From contig NZ_LT222319.1 of the NCBI RefSeq assembly GCF_900074915.1, positions 1,671,001-1,735,000 of the forward strand: 64,000 nt of DNA, written 5' to 3'. Below the pieces are notes generated by a model, which worked only from the letters and a program-made list of their open reading frames with translations, did not search any database and had not been told where the DNA came from. This stretch comes from Pseudomonas cerasi. GTDB taxonomy: Bacteria > Pseudomonadota > Gammaproteobacteria > Pseudomonadales > Pseudomonadaceae. Below are positions 19,359 through 30,765 of this stretch, in pieces (positions within the stretch are counted from its first letter, which is position 1; each line of letters starts with the position of its first letter). The position numbers were made by a program, and so were the translations under genes.

Positions 19359-19814
19359 GGTAGGCATCCGAGCCGCCAGTGCGAGTATCAACATCTACAG
19401 TGGCGGAAAGGCCGGGAACAATCGCATTTCGCAGTTCGGCAGGGATCTCCAGGCGAATTCGCACCGGAACACGCTGAACGATTTTGGTGAAGTTGCCGGT
19501 AGCGTTCGAGGGGGGGAGCAGTGCGAATTGCGCACCCGTGCCAGGTGCCAGGCTGTCGATTTTGCCATGCAACTCAGAGCGGGGTAATGCATCGACATGC
19601 ACTGTGACCGATTGGCCTGCGTGCATATCGCCAATTTGGGTCTCCTTGTAATTAGCAGTGAGGTAGATCGCATCCATTGGTACTACGGTTAGCAGTCGTG
19701 TACCCGGCTGTACATACTGACCGACCCGAACACCTCGGTCTGCAATTCGACCGTCCAGCGGGCTGCGGATTAAGCCGTCATCGACATCAAGCTGCGCCTG
19801 CGTGTCACCGCCAC
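19351..19814 (-). pseudogene. EmrA-like membrane fusion protein, C-terminal part
   Basis: This is the 3' half of the gene whose 5' half lies at 21765-22422, separated by an IS21-type element. It begins GDTQAQLDVDDG, then contains the lipoyl half-motif LIRSPLDGRIADRGVRVGQ and the beta-barrel region ending VPGLSATVDVDTR. It overlaps the start of the MFS gene. The family links an MFS pump to an outer-membrane channel. Confidence 0.85.
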
Positions 19815-19887
19815 TGTAAAAATGACCCCCTAACGCCAACCTAGAATTGACCCCCCTGGGTAAAACTGGCGGCTTTGAGCTGCCAAT

Positions 19888-21716
<1,829 letters not shown>

Positions 21717-21764
21717 GTTGGCGATTTAGCACGGAAGGGGGTCACTTTTTAGTTGGCGTTGACA

Positions 21765-22422
21765 CCTGCGCCTCGCTTGCCTGTGGGACGCCTACTTGCG
21801 CATGTGCCTGCTTGAGTTGAGCTTGCAGGGTTGCGTAGTGACTTTGGCTCGAACGAAGAGCCGCTTGTTTTGCTGTTACGCTACTGCTCGCCTGCGCTAA
21901 TTCGTTCTTGAGTTGCGCAAGACGCTCTTCAGGTTCTGCGCCCGAGCGAGCAAGCGGGGCGTAGCGCTCAACCTCTGCCTGTGCGTGACGAAAATCCGCC
22001 CGACTCCCTTGAAGTTCTGCGCGTGCCTGCGCAATTGCGGCATTTTGTTGATTGAGATCCGCCTCTGCTTTGGCCAAGTCCGCCTCCTTGGCTGCGGTAG
22101 TAGCTGCTGCCTGCTCACGGGCGGCTTGATACTTTCTCGTGTCGAGACGGACAAGGATGTCTCCGCGCTTCACGCTCTGGTTATCGACGACCAGAAGCTC
22201 TCCCACGTATCCATTTATCTTTGGGGCAATGCTGATGGTGTCTGCTTGCAGGTAGGCGTCGTCCGTCGTTTGGATAAAGCGGCCCTCAAACCACCAATAC
22301 CCCGCCCAGGCGATGCCAGCCACCACCGCGACGGCTCCCAGCCCTAACAATATCCGGCTTGTTTTCCCACGTTGGTTGCTGTCGACGCCAGCGGGTTGAG
22401 GCACGTCAGATATTGCGCCCAT
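21765..22422 (-). pseudogene. EmrA-like membrane fusion protein, N-terminal part
   Basis: The first 219 or so codons of the exporter adaptor gene are broken by IS21 element 1. There is one N-terminal membrane anchor (ILLGLGAVAVVAGIAWAGYWW), then QTTDDAYLQAD and the first lipoyl half-motif (APKINGYVGELLV), and then a long Ala/Gln-rich coiled-coil hairpin that the IS interrupts after EAQVS. The frame runs a few codons into the IS before stopping. It is divergent from a TetR gene that probably controlled it. Confidence 0.88.
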
Positions 22423-22437
22423 CTACAACTCCAAATT

Positions 22438-22489
22438 TATACCAGTTGTAACAAAATCAGATTTCCGTGAATGTTTGTCAAGTGGTATA
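22438..22489. promoter_or_regulatory. Inverted repeat in the emrA-tetR divergent promoter region
   Basis: TATACCAGTTG at 22438-22448 faces its near-complement CAAGTGGTATA at 22479-22489 (10 of 11 positions). It lies between the two divergent start codons and overlaps TTGACA-like and TATA-like promoter elements. It is a plausible operator for the TetR protein, inferred from symmetry and position. Confidence 0.45.
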
Positions 22490-22518
22490 TTTTGGCTCTG
22501 CACATTTTGGGGCACGTG

Positions 22519-23214
22519 ATGGCACGGCACAGACCAGCTGTTGAGGGCGGGTATCAGCGCGGAGAAGAGACGCGAGCGAGGATTATCAATACCGCATTGG
22601 TCGTCTTCGCAGATCGCGGTTTTGAAGGTGCGTCCACGAGAGAGATAGCAGCAGCCGCTGGAGTCAATGCACCTGCCATCCAGTATTACTTCGACAGCAA
22701 AGAAGGCGTGTATCTGGAGTGTGTTAAGCACGTCATCGCGTTGCTGTGGGAGCAAGTTGGCGACTCCGTTGAAACCGCCGAGCGAGCACTGGTAGGCCCT
22801 GACGACGACGCGATTTTTATCGCAGGCGTATTAGGCATTCTAGGCGCCGTCATCTCATTGATTCGCGATGATCCCCAGACCGCCGCATGGAGGCCTTTCC
22901 TTGATCGCCATCAGGCGGACGTCGGGCCAGCCAGCGCTTCAATTGTTTTTGATGAATGGTTCAAGGGTCGCATAGGTCGCGTTTTTCAGGAGTTGCTAGC
23001 GCGTTTGATGAAGCTTCCAGTGGAAGATGAAAGCATCGTCATCCACTCCTTCGCTTTCTTTTCGCATGCACTGGCATTCAGGGCTCAAAGGACCGGCATC
23101 CTCCGATCTTTTGGTTGGACGGAAATAGATCAACCGGGTATGGAACGCATCAGGGATGTTGCTCTCATCCATGCCAGATTCACGTTAGAGGGCCTGATTA
23201 GGCAGAGGGCGTGA
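22519..23214 (+). CDS. TetR/AcrR-family regulator, probable local repressor of the efflux operon
   Basis: A 231-residue protein with an N-terminal HTH (about residues 15-65: ARIINTALVVFADRGFEGAS, then AAGVNAPAIQYYF) and a long helical ligand-binding domain of the CecR/YbiH kind. The ATG at 22519 is chosen because the usual short basic N-terminus (MARHRP) starts there. It is divergent from the disrupted emrA-like gene, the normal place for a local repressor. With the pump broken, it may be a relic or may act elsewhere. Confidence 0.85.
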   Translation: MARHRPAVEGGYQRGEETRARIINTALVVFADRGFEGASTREIAAAAGVNAPAIQYYFDSKEGVYLECVKHVIALLWEQVGDSVETAERALVGPDDDAIFIAGVLGILGAVISLIRDDPQTAAWRPFLDRHQADVGPASASIVFDEWFKGRIGRVFQELLARLMKLPVEDESIVIHSFAFFSHALAFRAQRTGILRSFGWTEIDQPGMERIRDVALIHARFTLEGLIRQRA

Positions 23215-23274
23215 TTGCCAGCGTGCAAGATAGTCGTTCGGGGGTGAATACCACTGTTGCACTGGGCCTGCGGA

Positions 23275-23901
23275 TCATTTGCGCATGAGGGCATTGAAGT
23301 AGCTTGTGAATACCCTTGGAATTTCAATTTTTATGAAGTCATCCCGCGCATCGGGATGGTCCTGACAGATTTGTAGAAGACCTATCGGCAAGCCCAACGT
23401 CGCCATGACATGCCGCCTACGTTGTGCCTCATCGTAGTCAGGCATCCTGGTCCGCAGGGCAAAATCATAGGTTTGGAAAATATCGTCAACCAGTTCGGGA
23501 GCCCCATTTTTCTCCCGCTCTTTTTCGTTATCAGCTGAAACCAGGCAATCTGGGTTCTGCGCCAGATACTCCACCAGCGGCATGGTGAGTTTTTGCACCA
23601 TTTCCTCGGTACTGATAGTGATCCAATCTTCAGCGCTAACACGACGTATAACCTGCATCAGGTCGTTGATGGCCTGAACGTGGCGTAGTCGCAGGGCGCC
23701 AAGAACTGCTTCCTTATTGGGAAAAAAATGATACAGCGACCCTATCGCTGTGCCGGACTCTTTCGCGATCAGGTTCATCGTCAGTCCTGCGCGGCCGTTT
23801 CTGACAATCAGCCGAGCGCAGCCCTCAAGGATGCGAGCGGTGCGTTCATAGCCTCGCGCTTGCTGGGGCACGCGGGGAGTATCTTGAGCTGGAGATGACA
23901 T
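23275..23901 (-). CDS. TetR-family transcriptional regulator
   Basis: A 208-residue protein with the TetR HTH at about residues 22-70 (GLTMNLIAKESGTAIGSLYHFFPNKEAVL). The C-terminal domain resembles TetR_C_17-like ligand-binding domains. It is convergent with the previous TetR gene and divergent from the PagL-like gene, with about 190 bases of A+T-rich DNA between. The target is unknown; pagL or itself are the nearest candidates. Confidence 0.85.
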   Translation of the reverse strand: MSSPAQDTPRVPQQARGYERTARILEGCARLIVRNGRAGLTMNLIAKESGTAIGSLYHFFPNKEAVLGALRLRHVQAINDLMQVIRRVSAEDWITISTEEMVQKLTMPLVEYLAQNPDCLVSADNEKEREKNGAPELVDDIFQTYDFALRTRMPDYDEAQRRRHVMATLGLPIGLLQICQDHPDARDDFIKIEIPRVFTSYFNALMRK

Positions 23902-24088
23902 TGGATAGGCTAGTTAGTCAGGGGATGACAATTATGACTGAAAAAGTACATCTCCGAGATTAAGAAAAAAATAGAATAAATCGTCCACTTTTGTCTGATG
24001 TTGGGGCACCATGTTCACTCAAACAGGTCTGAGCGGCTTGTCAGAGGTTCGGCGCGGCGAAAAGTGTTCATGGAGAAGGAATCTGGAT

Positions 24089-24607
24089 ATGCACAAAATT
24101 GCAGTGGCGTTTTTGGTGGCGTTTGGCAGTGCCTGTAGTTTCGACGCGCCAGCGGCAGAGATTACAGGAGCTGTAGGTGCTACCAGCCAAGGCGGTATGA
24201 CGTATCGGCTTGGTGCAGGATTCGCATGGGATACGTCCTGGCTGAATACCTCAACAGGACGACTGACCGGTTACTGGGACGCTGGTTATACCTACTGGGC
24301 CGCCGGGGATAAGGGCTCGTCGGCTAGCTCTGTCTCGTTCGCTCCAGTTCTGGTTTATGAGTTTGCGGGGGATACCGTTAAGCCCTATATAGAAGCTGGT
24401 ATCGGTGTCGCTGGGTTTTCCAGTACTCATGCGGGCGAGCAGGACCTAGGATCGTCTTTCAACTTTGAGGACCGCATCGGCTTGGGTCTGAAATTTGGTG
24501 AAGGACAAAAAGTGGGTTTGCGCGCGATCCATTATTCAAACGCTGGCATCAAAGAGCCCAATGACGGCATCGAATCCTTCTCGGTGTTTTACAGTCACGA
24601 GCTTTGA
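24089..24607 (+). CDS. pagL: PagL-type lipid A 3-O-deacylase
   Basis: A 172-residue outer-membrane beta-barrel enzyme that removes the 3-position acyl chain from lipid A. A signal peptide (cleavage expected after APAAE) precedes the barrel. The catalytic His and Ser are in IHYSNAGI, with the expected Glu 10-12 residues later (NDGIESF). The last residues YSHEL are a typical strand. The ATG at 24089 is selected because AGAAGGA lies 8 bases upstream and the signal peptide begins there; the longer frame from 24011 lacks support. Confidence 0.85.
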   Translation: MHKIAVAFLVAFGSACSFDAPAAEITGAVGATSQGGMTYRLGAGFAWDTSWLNTSTGRLTGYWDAGYTYWAAGDKGSSASSVSFAPVLVYEFAGDTVKPYIEAGIGVAGFSSTHAGEQDLGSSFNFEDRIGLGLKFGEGQKVGLRAIHYSNAGIKEPNDGIESFSVFYSHEL

Positions 24608-24953
24608 CGTCCCTGGATACCAATGAGGGCGTGTGACAGCGCCTTCAGAGCGCTTGATTCAAAGCCGCAGCGGGTGGGGGGGGCGGCCGCGTACTGGTAA
24701 TCTGTCTTCCTCCCCTTTTGGCTACTGCCGTTTAGATACGAGGCGCTGTCTAGTGCCGCGAAACTGTCGCAATGATATCCCAGAAAAACTGAACTAGAAT
24801 AAATCCTCTACGGTCACACCCAGTGATGCGCTTATCAGACGCCCAATCAGACGCCCAATGAGTTGGGTGGACGCGTGAATCGCGGCGATTTGGGCCGAGG
24901 CTTGATAAGCATGCAGGTCTACAAAATCAATACGCATTTCGGTCGAGGTATTC
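24608..24953. other. Gap without a gene, contains a 12-bp tandem repeat
   Basis: No credible coding frame. ATCAGACGCCCA occurs twice in tandem around 24834-24857. The stretch presumably carries the promoter of the DUF4398 lipoprotein gene; no other signal is clear. Confidence 0.5.
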
Positions 24954-25367
24954 ATGAATCTGAATTTTCTGAAAACGGTGACATTGGCCCCGCACGCGCT
25001 GCGTTTTGGGCGCGGGAAGGTCATTGCCCTTGCTTTAAGTGCTAGCGCACTTCTTGCAGGTTGTGCCGGAAATCCGCCAAGCGAGCAATACGCGGTGACT
25101 CAGTCAGCAGTGAATAGTGCTGTTAGTGCTGGAGGGACAGAATTTGCAGCGGTTGAGATGAAGTCCGCCCAGGACAAGTTCAAGCAGGCAGAACTGGCCA
25201 TGCACGACGAACGCTACGACGAAGCCAGGCGTCTCGCTGAGCAGGCAGAGTGGGATGCACGGGTAGCGGAACGTAAAGCCCAAGCATCAAAAGCAGCTAG
25301 GGCTGTCCAGGATGCTCATCAAGGCGTTGAGGATCTTCGGGATGAAGGGATGCGGGCGACTCAGTAA
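24954..25367 (+). CDS. DUF4398 lipoprotein
   Basis: A 137-residue envelope protein. A lipoprotein signal ends in the lipobox LLAGC (Cys about residue 37). The mature part is Ala/Glu/Lys-rich and predicted helical, with the DUF4398 pattern (AAVEMKSAQDKFKQAE, then DEARRLAEQAEWDA). The signal peptide is unusually long, so an internal start is possible. It precedes an OmpA-like gene by 45 bases; this pairing is common in Pseudomonas and suggests a cell-wall-linked role. Confidence 0.8.
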   Translation: MNLNFLKTVTLAPHALRFGRGKVIALALSASALLAGCAGNPPSEQYAVTQSAVNSAVSAGGTEFAAVEMKSAQDKFKQAELAMHDERYDEARRLAEQAEWDARVAERKAQASKAARAVQDAHQGVEDLRDEGMRATQ

Positions 25368-25412
25368 AAAACGTTCGGTATCAACCTCACGAATCGACTG
25401 AAGGAATAATTG

Positions 25413-26195
25413 ATGAACAAGCATTTTATGATCCCCGCCTTGCTGGCCATCACCGCAGGCCTCGCCGCATGTGCTACGGATCCAAACCCCAGCCTGGAAC
25501 AGGCTCGAACCGCTTACTCGGCGCTGCAAAGCAACCCGCACGCCAGCACCTTGGCGGCGCTGGAGACCCAAGATGCGTCGCAGTGGCTGGACAAATCCGA
25601 CAAAGCCTTCCGCGAAGGCGAGGACAAAAAGGCCGTTGACCAGATGGCGTATCTCACTAGTCAGCGCATTGCCTTGGCGAATGAAACCATACAACTGCGC
25701 AGTGCTGAAAATGAACTCAAAAACTCAGCCGCTCGCCGCGCTCAGGCACGACTAGATGCGCGCGATGCGCAAATCAAGAGCCTGCAAAACAGTTTGAACG
25801 CCAAGCAAACTGATCGCGGTTCAGTGGTGACTTTTGGAGACGTACTGTTTGACTACAACAAATCTCAGTTGAAATCGGGAGCGTTTGTAAACATCACTCG
25901 TCTGGCGCAGTTCCTTCAGAGCAATCCTGACCGAAAAGTAATTGTTGAGGGATACACCGACAGCACTGGATCGGCTTCGTATAACCAAAACCTGTCAGAA
26001 AGCCGCGCCACTTCGGTTATGTCTGCGCTGGTTCGTGCTGGTATTGAGCCCTCGCGCATAGTCGCCCAGGGTTACGGCAAAGAGTACCCGATTGCCGACA
26101 ACATCAGCGATGCAGGGCGCGCTCAAAACCGTCGTGTTGAAGTGACTATTTCTAACGATAACCAACCGGTTGCCCCGAGGGCGTCCCTACGCTAA
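25413..26195 (+). CDS. OmpA-family lipoprotein with N-terminal DUF4398-like region
   Basis: A 260-residue protein. The lipobox is LAAC at about residue 20, followed by a helical DUF4398-like region and a C-terminal OmpA peptidoglycan-binding domain at about residues 140-250 (FDYNKSQLKSGA, VEGYTDSTGSASYNQNLSESRA, NRRVEV). It should tether the outer membrane to peptidoglycan. The ATG at 25413, with AAGGAA upstream, is preferred over the TTG at 25410. It is likely co-transcribed with the preceding DUF4398 gene. Confidence 0.9.
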   Translation: MNKHFMIPALLAITAGLAACATDPNPSLEQARTAYSALQSNPHASTLAALETQDASQWLDKSDKAFREGEDKKAVDQMAYLTSQRIALANETIQLRSAENELKNSAARRAQARLDARDAQIKSLQNSLNAKQTDRGSVVTFGDVLFDYNKSQLKSGAFVNITRLAQFLQSNPDRKVIVEGYTDSTGSASYNQNLSESRATSVMSALVRAGIEPSRIVAQGYGKEYPIADNISDAGRAQNRRVEVTISNDNQPVAPRASLR

Positions 26196-26346
26196 GGCGT
26201 GCGTCAATATCACCTTTGTGGAACGTGATCAATTCCGGTGGGGATCGAGCTTTGTTGCGTGTCGATTAATGCACCCTCCTTTTTAATGCGAGGGGGCAAC
26301 CGCCGGACTGCATTGCACGTATTTACTGAGAGTCAGAAGGTTCATT

Positions 26347-26498
26347 ATGAGAATTAAAGCGGCGATTTTTTTGAGTACCGCCTATGTGAGCCTTGCCGCA
26401 CCGTATGTGTTGGCGGACAGCGTGGTTTTGAAAAATGGCGACCGTCTCAGCGGAAATATCATTTTTTTGGATGGTGCAAATTTAGTGTTGAACACCAC
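26347..26498 (+). pseudogene. DUF481-like outer-membrane protein, 5' fragment
   Basis: The first 50 or so codons encode a signal peptide (ending VLADS) and VVLKNGDRLSGNIIFLDGANLVLNT, the characteristic start of YdiY/DUF481 salt-induced outer-membrane proteins. IS21 element 2 then interrupts the gene. On the far side of the IS, only about 20 bases precede a terminator and the next gene, so most of the gene has been deleted. Confidence 0.75.
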
Positions 26499-26604
26499 TG
26501 TTGCCGCTGACCGAAAACTGACCCAGTAGAGGCTGTTCTGCCGACTGAAAACTGACCCAGGTGTTCAACTGCTTCTGCTCACTTTTTGAGCAGGAGAACA
26601 CAGG

Positions 26605-28113
26605 GTGATCAGCATGGAAATGTTGGGAAAAATCCGGCGGATGTACTTCCGCGACAAGCTCTCGCTGCATCAGATAGCCAAGCGTACCGGGCTGTCGAGA
26701 AACACCATCCGAAAATGGGTCAGAGCGCCCGAAGCCAATCAACCAGCGTACCAACGGTGCGCATCCTTCAATAAGCTCAACCCTTTTCACGAGACCTTAG
26801 AGCAGGCGCTCAAGGCTGATTCGTTCCGGCCAAAACACAACCGTAGGAGCGCCAAGGCACTTTTTGAGCAGATCAAGGCCGAGGGTTATGACGGCGGTTA
26901 CAGCCAGCTCACGGCGTTTGTCCGCTCTTGGCGGTGCGAGCAAGGCAAGTCTGTACGCGCTTTTGTACCGCTGACTTTTGCCCTCGGTGAGGCCTTTCAG
27001 TTTGACTGGAGCGAAGAAGGCCTGCTGATCGGTGGCCTGTTTCGACGTATCCAGGTCTCCCATATGAAGCTGTGCGCAAGTCGCGCGTTCTGGTTGGTTG
27101 CGTACCCCAGTCAAGGCCACGAGATGCTGTTTGATGCCCATACACGTTCGTTTGGAGCGTTGGGTGGCGTGCCACGTCGCGGCATCTACGACAACATGAA
27201 AACGGCTGTCGACAAGGTTAACAAAGGCAAAGGCCGCACGGTCAATGCCCGGTTTTCCGTGATGTGCGCGCACTATCTGTTCGATCCGGACTTCTGCAAC
27301 GTGGCCTCTGGCTGGGAGAAAGGCATCGTCGAAAAGAACGTGCAAGACAGCCGGAGGCGAATCTGGCTCGATGCTCAAAATTGCATGTTCCATACCTTCG
27401 AGGAGCTGAACGTCTGGCTCGGCCAACGCTGTCGTACGCTCTGGGCTGAACTTGTACATCCGCAGTACAACGGTTTGACGGTGGCAGAAGCCCTGGAGCT
27501 GGAGCAGGCTGAAATGATGCCGATGCCGACGGCCTTTGATGGCTACGTGGAACGCACCGTCCGTGTCTCTAGCACCTGCCTGATCAGCGTGGCGCGCAAT
27601 CGTTGTTCGGTGCCTTGCGAGCGTGTGGATCAATGGGTCAGCAGCCGTTTGTACCCTTCGCGAATCGTGGTCATTGCCGACGAAACGGTGATCGCCAGTC
27701 ACGAGCGCCTCTTTGATCGAGATCAGATCGGTTTTGACTGGCAGCACTACATCCCACTCATCGAACGCAAGCCTGGTGCACTGCGCAATGGCGCTCCATT
27801 TGCTGATCTGCCAAAACCGTTACAGCTTCTTAAACGCGGACTGAGGCGTCACACCAACGGTGATCGAATCATGATGCAGGTACTGGCTGCTGTGCCCATC
27901 GCCGGTCTCGAACCAGTGCTGGTGGCGGTGGAGCTGGTACTTGAATCGGGAAGTCTGAGCGCCGATCACATCCTCAATGTCGTTGCCCGCCTGACCTCCA
28001 CCGCACCACCTCCCTGTGTAGAAACCAGCCTGCAACTCAAAGTGGCGCCGGTTGCCAATACAGCACGCTACGACCGGCTCCGTACGACCGATGAGGAGAA
28101 TCGCAATGCGTGA
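26605..28113 (+). CDS. istA: IS21-family transposase IstA (element 2)
   Basis: A 502-residue, longer IstA subtype. An HTH near the start ([20 protein letters not shown]) is followed by the DDE core, with Asp in FQFDWSEE, Asp in IYDNMKTAV and Glu in [13 protein letters not shown]. The GTG at 26605 follows AGGAG by 8 bases; an ATG at 26614 is possible. It shares only family-level similarity with element 1. Confidence 0.93.
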   Translation: MISMEMLGKIRRMYFRDKLSLHQIAKRTGLSRNTIRKWVRAPEANQPAYQRCASFNKLNPFHETLEQALKADSFRPKHNRRSAKALFEQIKAEGYDGGYSQLTAFVRSWRCEQGKSVRAFVPLTFALGEAFQFDWSEEGLLIGGLFRRIQVSHMKLCASRAFWLVAYPSQGHEMLFDAHTRSFGALGGVPRRGIYDNMKTAVDKVNKGKGRTVNARFSVMCAHYLFDPDFCNVASGWEKGIVEKNVQDSRRRIWLDAQNCMFHTFEELNVWLGQRCRTLWAELVHPQYNGLTVAEALELEQAEMMPMPTAFDGYVERTVRVSSTCLISVARNRCSVPCERVDQWVSSRLYPSRIVVIADETVIASHERLFDRDQIGFDWQHYIPLIERKPGALRNGAPFADLPKPLQLLKRGLRRHTNGDRIMMQVLAAVPIAGLEPVLVAVELVLESGSLSADHILNVVARLTSTAPPPCVETSLQLKVAPVANTARYDRLRTTDEENRNA

Positions 28114-28909
28114 CCTAATGACTGAACTCAAAGAACTGCGCCTGCACGGCATGGCCAGTGCTTGGGAAGAACTGGTCTCTCAAGGAACAGCGTCGACGGC
28201 TTCATCGAAATGGCTGCTGGAACATCTGCTTCAGCAGGAACATGCGGATCGCGCGGTGCGCTCGGTGAATCATCAGATGAACATGGCAAAACTCCCCATG
28301 CACCGTGACTTAGCTGGCTTTGACTTCAGCGCTTCCAGCGCTGATGCCCGGCTGGTCAGCGATCTATCCAGCTTGGCGTTCACTGAAACCGCGCAGAATG
28401 TCGTGTTCATCGGCGGCCCTGGCACCGGGAAAACACACCTGGCCAGTGCCTTGGCTGTATCCGGAATCACGGCCTACAACAAACGCGTGCGCTTCTTTTC
28501 CACGGTGGATCTGGTGAATCTGCTGGAGCGTGAGAAGTACGATGGCAAGGCAGGGCGAATCGCCCAGGCACTGCTGCGCACAGACCTGGTGATACTGGAT
28601 GAACTCGGATATTTGCCCTTCAGCCAAAGCGGTGGCGCCCTGTTATTTCACCTGCTGTCCAAACTGTACGAACACACCAGCGTGGTCATCACCACCAACC
28701 TGAGCTTCTCGGAATGGTCGAGTGTGTTTGGCGACGCCAAGATGACCACCGCGTTGCTGGATCGGCTGACACACCACTGCCACATCGTCGAAACGGGCAA
28801 CGAGTCCTACCGCCTACAACACAGCACATTGGCTGCCCAGACAAAGATCAAAACACGCGAACGAAAGCGAAAGGACGGAAATGATATCGAGGACGATGAG
28901 CCATTTTGA
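28106..28909 (+). CDS. istB: IS21-family helper ATPase IstB (element 2)
   Basis: A 267-residue AAA+ ATPase. Walker A is GGPGTGKTH, Walker B is [12 protein letters not shown], and sensor 1 is ITTNLSF. The ATG at 28106 overlaps the istA stop by 8 bases and has GAGGAGA upstream. The C-terminus is basic then acidic (RERKRKDG...EDDEPF). Confidence 0.93.
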   Translation: MRDLMTELKELRLHGMASAWEELVSQGTASTASSKWLLEHLLQQEHADRAVRSVNHQMNMAKLPMHRDLAGFDFSASSADARLVSDLSSLAFTETAQNVVFIGGPGTGKTHLASALAVSGITAYNKRVRFFSTVDLVNLLEREKYDGKAGRIAQALLRTDLVILDELGYLPFSQSGGALLFHLLSKLYEHTSVVITTNLSFSEWSSVFGDAKMTTALLDRLTHHCHIVETGNESYRLQHSTLAAQTKIKTRERKRKDGNDIEDDEPF

Positions 28910-29088
28910 TCCGCACCATAAATGCCCTGCTGCATGCGGTGGGGCTTGATGCGTCTTCAATCGGAACACTGCTGCTAAGCTTATCCACAATTGCTGGGGC
29001 AAAAATCAGCAATCCGTCCTGGGTCAATTTTCAATCGGCAGGGTGGGTCAGTTTTCAATCAGCGCCAACATTGGGCGTACCGCTGCAT

Positions 29089-29118
29089 AAAAAAAGCTCC
29101 TATTCAGGAGCTTTTTTT
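29089..29118 (-). terminator. Bidirectional Rho-independent terminator
   Basis: GCTCCT pairs with AGGAGC around a 4-base loop and is flanked by seven A on one side and eight T on the other, so it can work on both strands. On the minus strand it directly follows the stop codon of the receiver-domain gene. On the plus strand it may once have ended the DUF481-like gene. Confidence 0.8.
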
Positions 29119-30176
29119 TATTTCGAGTACTCTAGGCAATGTTGAGAGTCTATGTCAGGAGCTCCCGGTCTGCCTATGAAAGCGGAAAACCTATGTATTA
29201 AGTTTGGAAGAAATTTTGGCGAGACTGCAGCTATAATTTTTTGGCTGCTTAGTGAGGAATATTTAATGACGGTTAATTGTTCGAAATCAACTATATATGG
29301 CGCCGTGCCTTTTTCCAAGGGCGGTAAAAAATGGGTGCTCAGATTATTGGCTTGGTTTATGAGGTTGTTGAGAGATGTAAAGTCTCCCCCTGTTGCTTTT
29401 TCGAGATATTTTTCATATTTATCGTGTGTGCGGCACTTGGCGAGCAATAAGCTATAGTCTGTGGAGCAACGCGTAATGTCACACGCCGGTGTTAAAATAA
29501 TCCAAGTTTCAGTTTCGTACTCAATGATGTCGCCAGTCATTAATTTGCTTCTTGTAACTGGGTAGATATAGCTTTCTTGAGGGTGGCATTTTGTAGTGCT
29601 TGTAACTGTTAAAATACTATCAGCTACGTTTTCAAGAATAACTCTTAGTGCTGATTCGGCAGGGATTGAGGTTGCTCCAACAGATAGTCTGGTTGCTACG
29701 CCACCGTGAAACAGCGGAGCAAGTTCTTTGTTAAGAAGCAAAAAGGATTGCCTCATTAAAGCTATAAGCTTTAGCTTGGTTTTTATCCATTGAAAAATTT
29801 TAGTTTCAGCTTCCGTTTCTTTAGTGAATTTCGCCATCGAAGCATTGTCGATGGCGGATTGCTCTACGTCTGTTGGCTTGCCGGTGAGAATGGCAATCGG
29901 GCAAGGAGATATCTGTCTAAGCTGTTTGATAAATTCATTACCGATCTCAACAGCGCTGCATTCTGCATTGCCCGCTTCAATTTTTAAATCTGTTACTATT
30001 ACATCGAACCTTGATGTTTCTAGAGCGAGTTTTGCTAGTTCTATATTTTCTACGGTTTTTGAAATGATTTGAAATTCATTGCCTTCTTTGTTGAAAAATT
30101 CTACTTCTTTGCTGAAGTTGTCTCTTAAGCTTTTTTCATCTCCAATAAATAATAAATTAATTTGATTAAGTATCAT
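29118..30176 (-). CDS. Receiver-domain protein with a C-terminal WIILTPACDI domain, partner of a GHKL kinase
   Basis: A 352-residue protein. The first 135 residues look like a divergent response-regulator receiver: acid pair D13-E14, phospho-acceptor candidate D63 in DVIVTDL, Thr98 in AILTGKP and a Lys near 116. The C-terminal part is not a DNA-binding domain; it holds TGDIIEYETETWIILTPACDI and later FEQLTVI, a domain I cannot name. The start overlaps the end of the kinase gene by 11 bases, so the two were one operon. The gene is intact although its kinase is broken. The sequence is strongly A+T-rich, which suggests horizontal origin. Confidence 0.7.
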   Translation of the reverse strand: MILNQINLLFIGDEKSLRDNFSKEVEFFNKEGNEFQIISKTVENIELAKLALETSRFDVIVTDLKIEAGNAECSAVEIGNEFIKQLRQISPCPIAILTGKPTDVEQSAIDNASMAKFTKETEAETKIFQWIKTKLKLIALMRQSFLLLNKELAPLFHGGVATRLSVGATSIPAESALRVILENVADSILTVTSTTKCHPQESYIYPVTRSKLMTGDIIEYETETWIILTPACDITRCSTDYSLLLAKCRTHDKYEKYLEKATGGDFTSLNNLINQANNLSTHFLPPLEKGTAPYIVDFEQLTVIKYSSLSSQKIIAAVSPKFLPNLIHRFSAFIGRPGAPDIDSQHCLEYSK

Positions 30177-30765
30177 TTTTCAGTCCTTTGATAGTTATTT
30201 TGAAGATGCATCCGATTTCCGAGTCCAGCAATTCTATTGATCCGCCAATTCGAGCTAGCGTCTCCCTTGAAATCGCTAATCCCAAGCCTTGTCCTTCAGA
30301 TGTCTTAGTGCTGAAGCCGGCTTCAAATATGGAGTTTCTGTATTGCTCTGAGATCCCTGGACCATTATCTGCAACCGTAATTTCTATTTCGTCGCCCACA
30401 GTGGATAATATTATTTTTACAATTGGTGTTTTGGTTTTATGCTTGGATAGCCAATAAATTGAATTGTTGATCATGTTGATTAGGGCTGTCTGAATTTCAT
30501 CGCCGTAACCAAGGTATTTAGGTTTGGAATTGCCTTCGAACTCAATAGCTACACCCTCTTCAGATGCTAGTATTGATAGTATGTCAACTGAAGATGCTAT
30601 AGGGTCATGCACGTCTTGAATCGAAGGGGGGCCGGACTTTTTAGTCGCTAAGGGATCGAGCTGTATTAAAAGTTTTTCCATTCTTTTGTTTTGAGCAGAG
30701 TTGTCACTGATACGGTTTTTATATTCATCTTTTAAAGCTTTGTTTTCTTCTGCTGGCTTGGTTAG

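Larger units (their letters stand above)
26499..29070 (+). mobile_element. IS21-family insertion sequence, element 2
   Basis: The ends are TGTTGCCGCTGA at 26499 and the complement of TGTTGGCGCTGA ending at 29070. Each is followed inward by GAAAACTGACCCA repeats, with two copies per end. The element contains an istA-istB pair of a different subtype from element 1. The flanking bases show no direct repeat, so target DNA next to it was probably lost. Confidence 0.85.

Noticed and set aside
26797..27747. 316-codon frame opposite istA of IS21 element 2
   Set aside because: Shadow of the transposase gene; no independent start signal or motif.
28906..29179. Short + strand frames at the right end of IS21 element 2
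   Set aside because: They cross the IS terminus and the terminator, and the residues are translations of terminal repeats.
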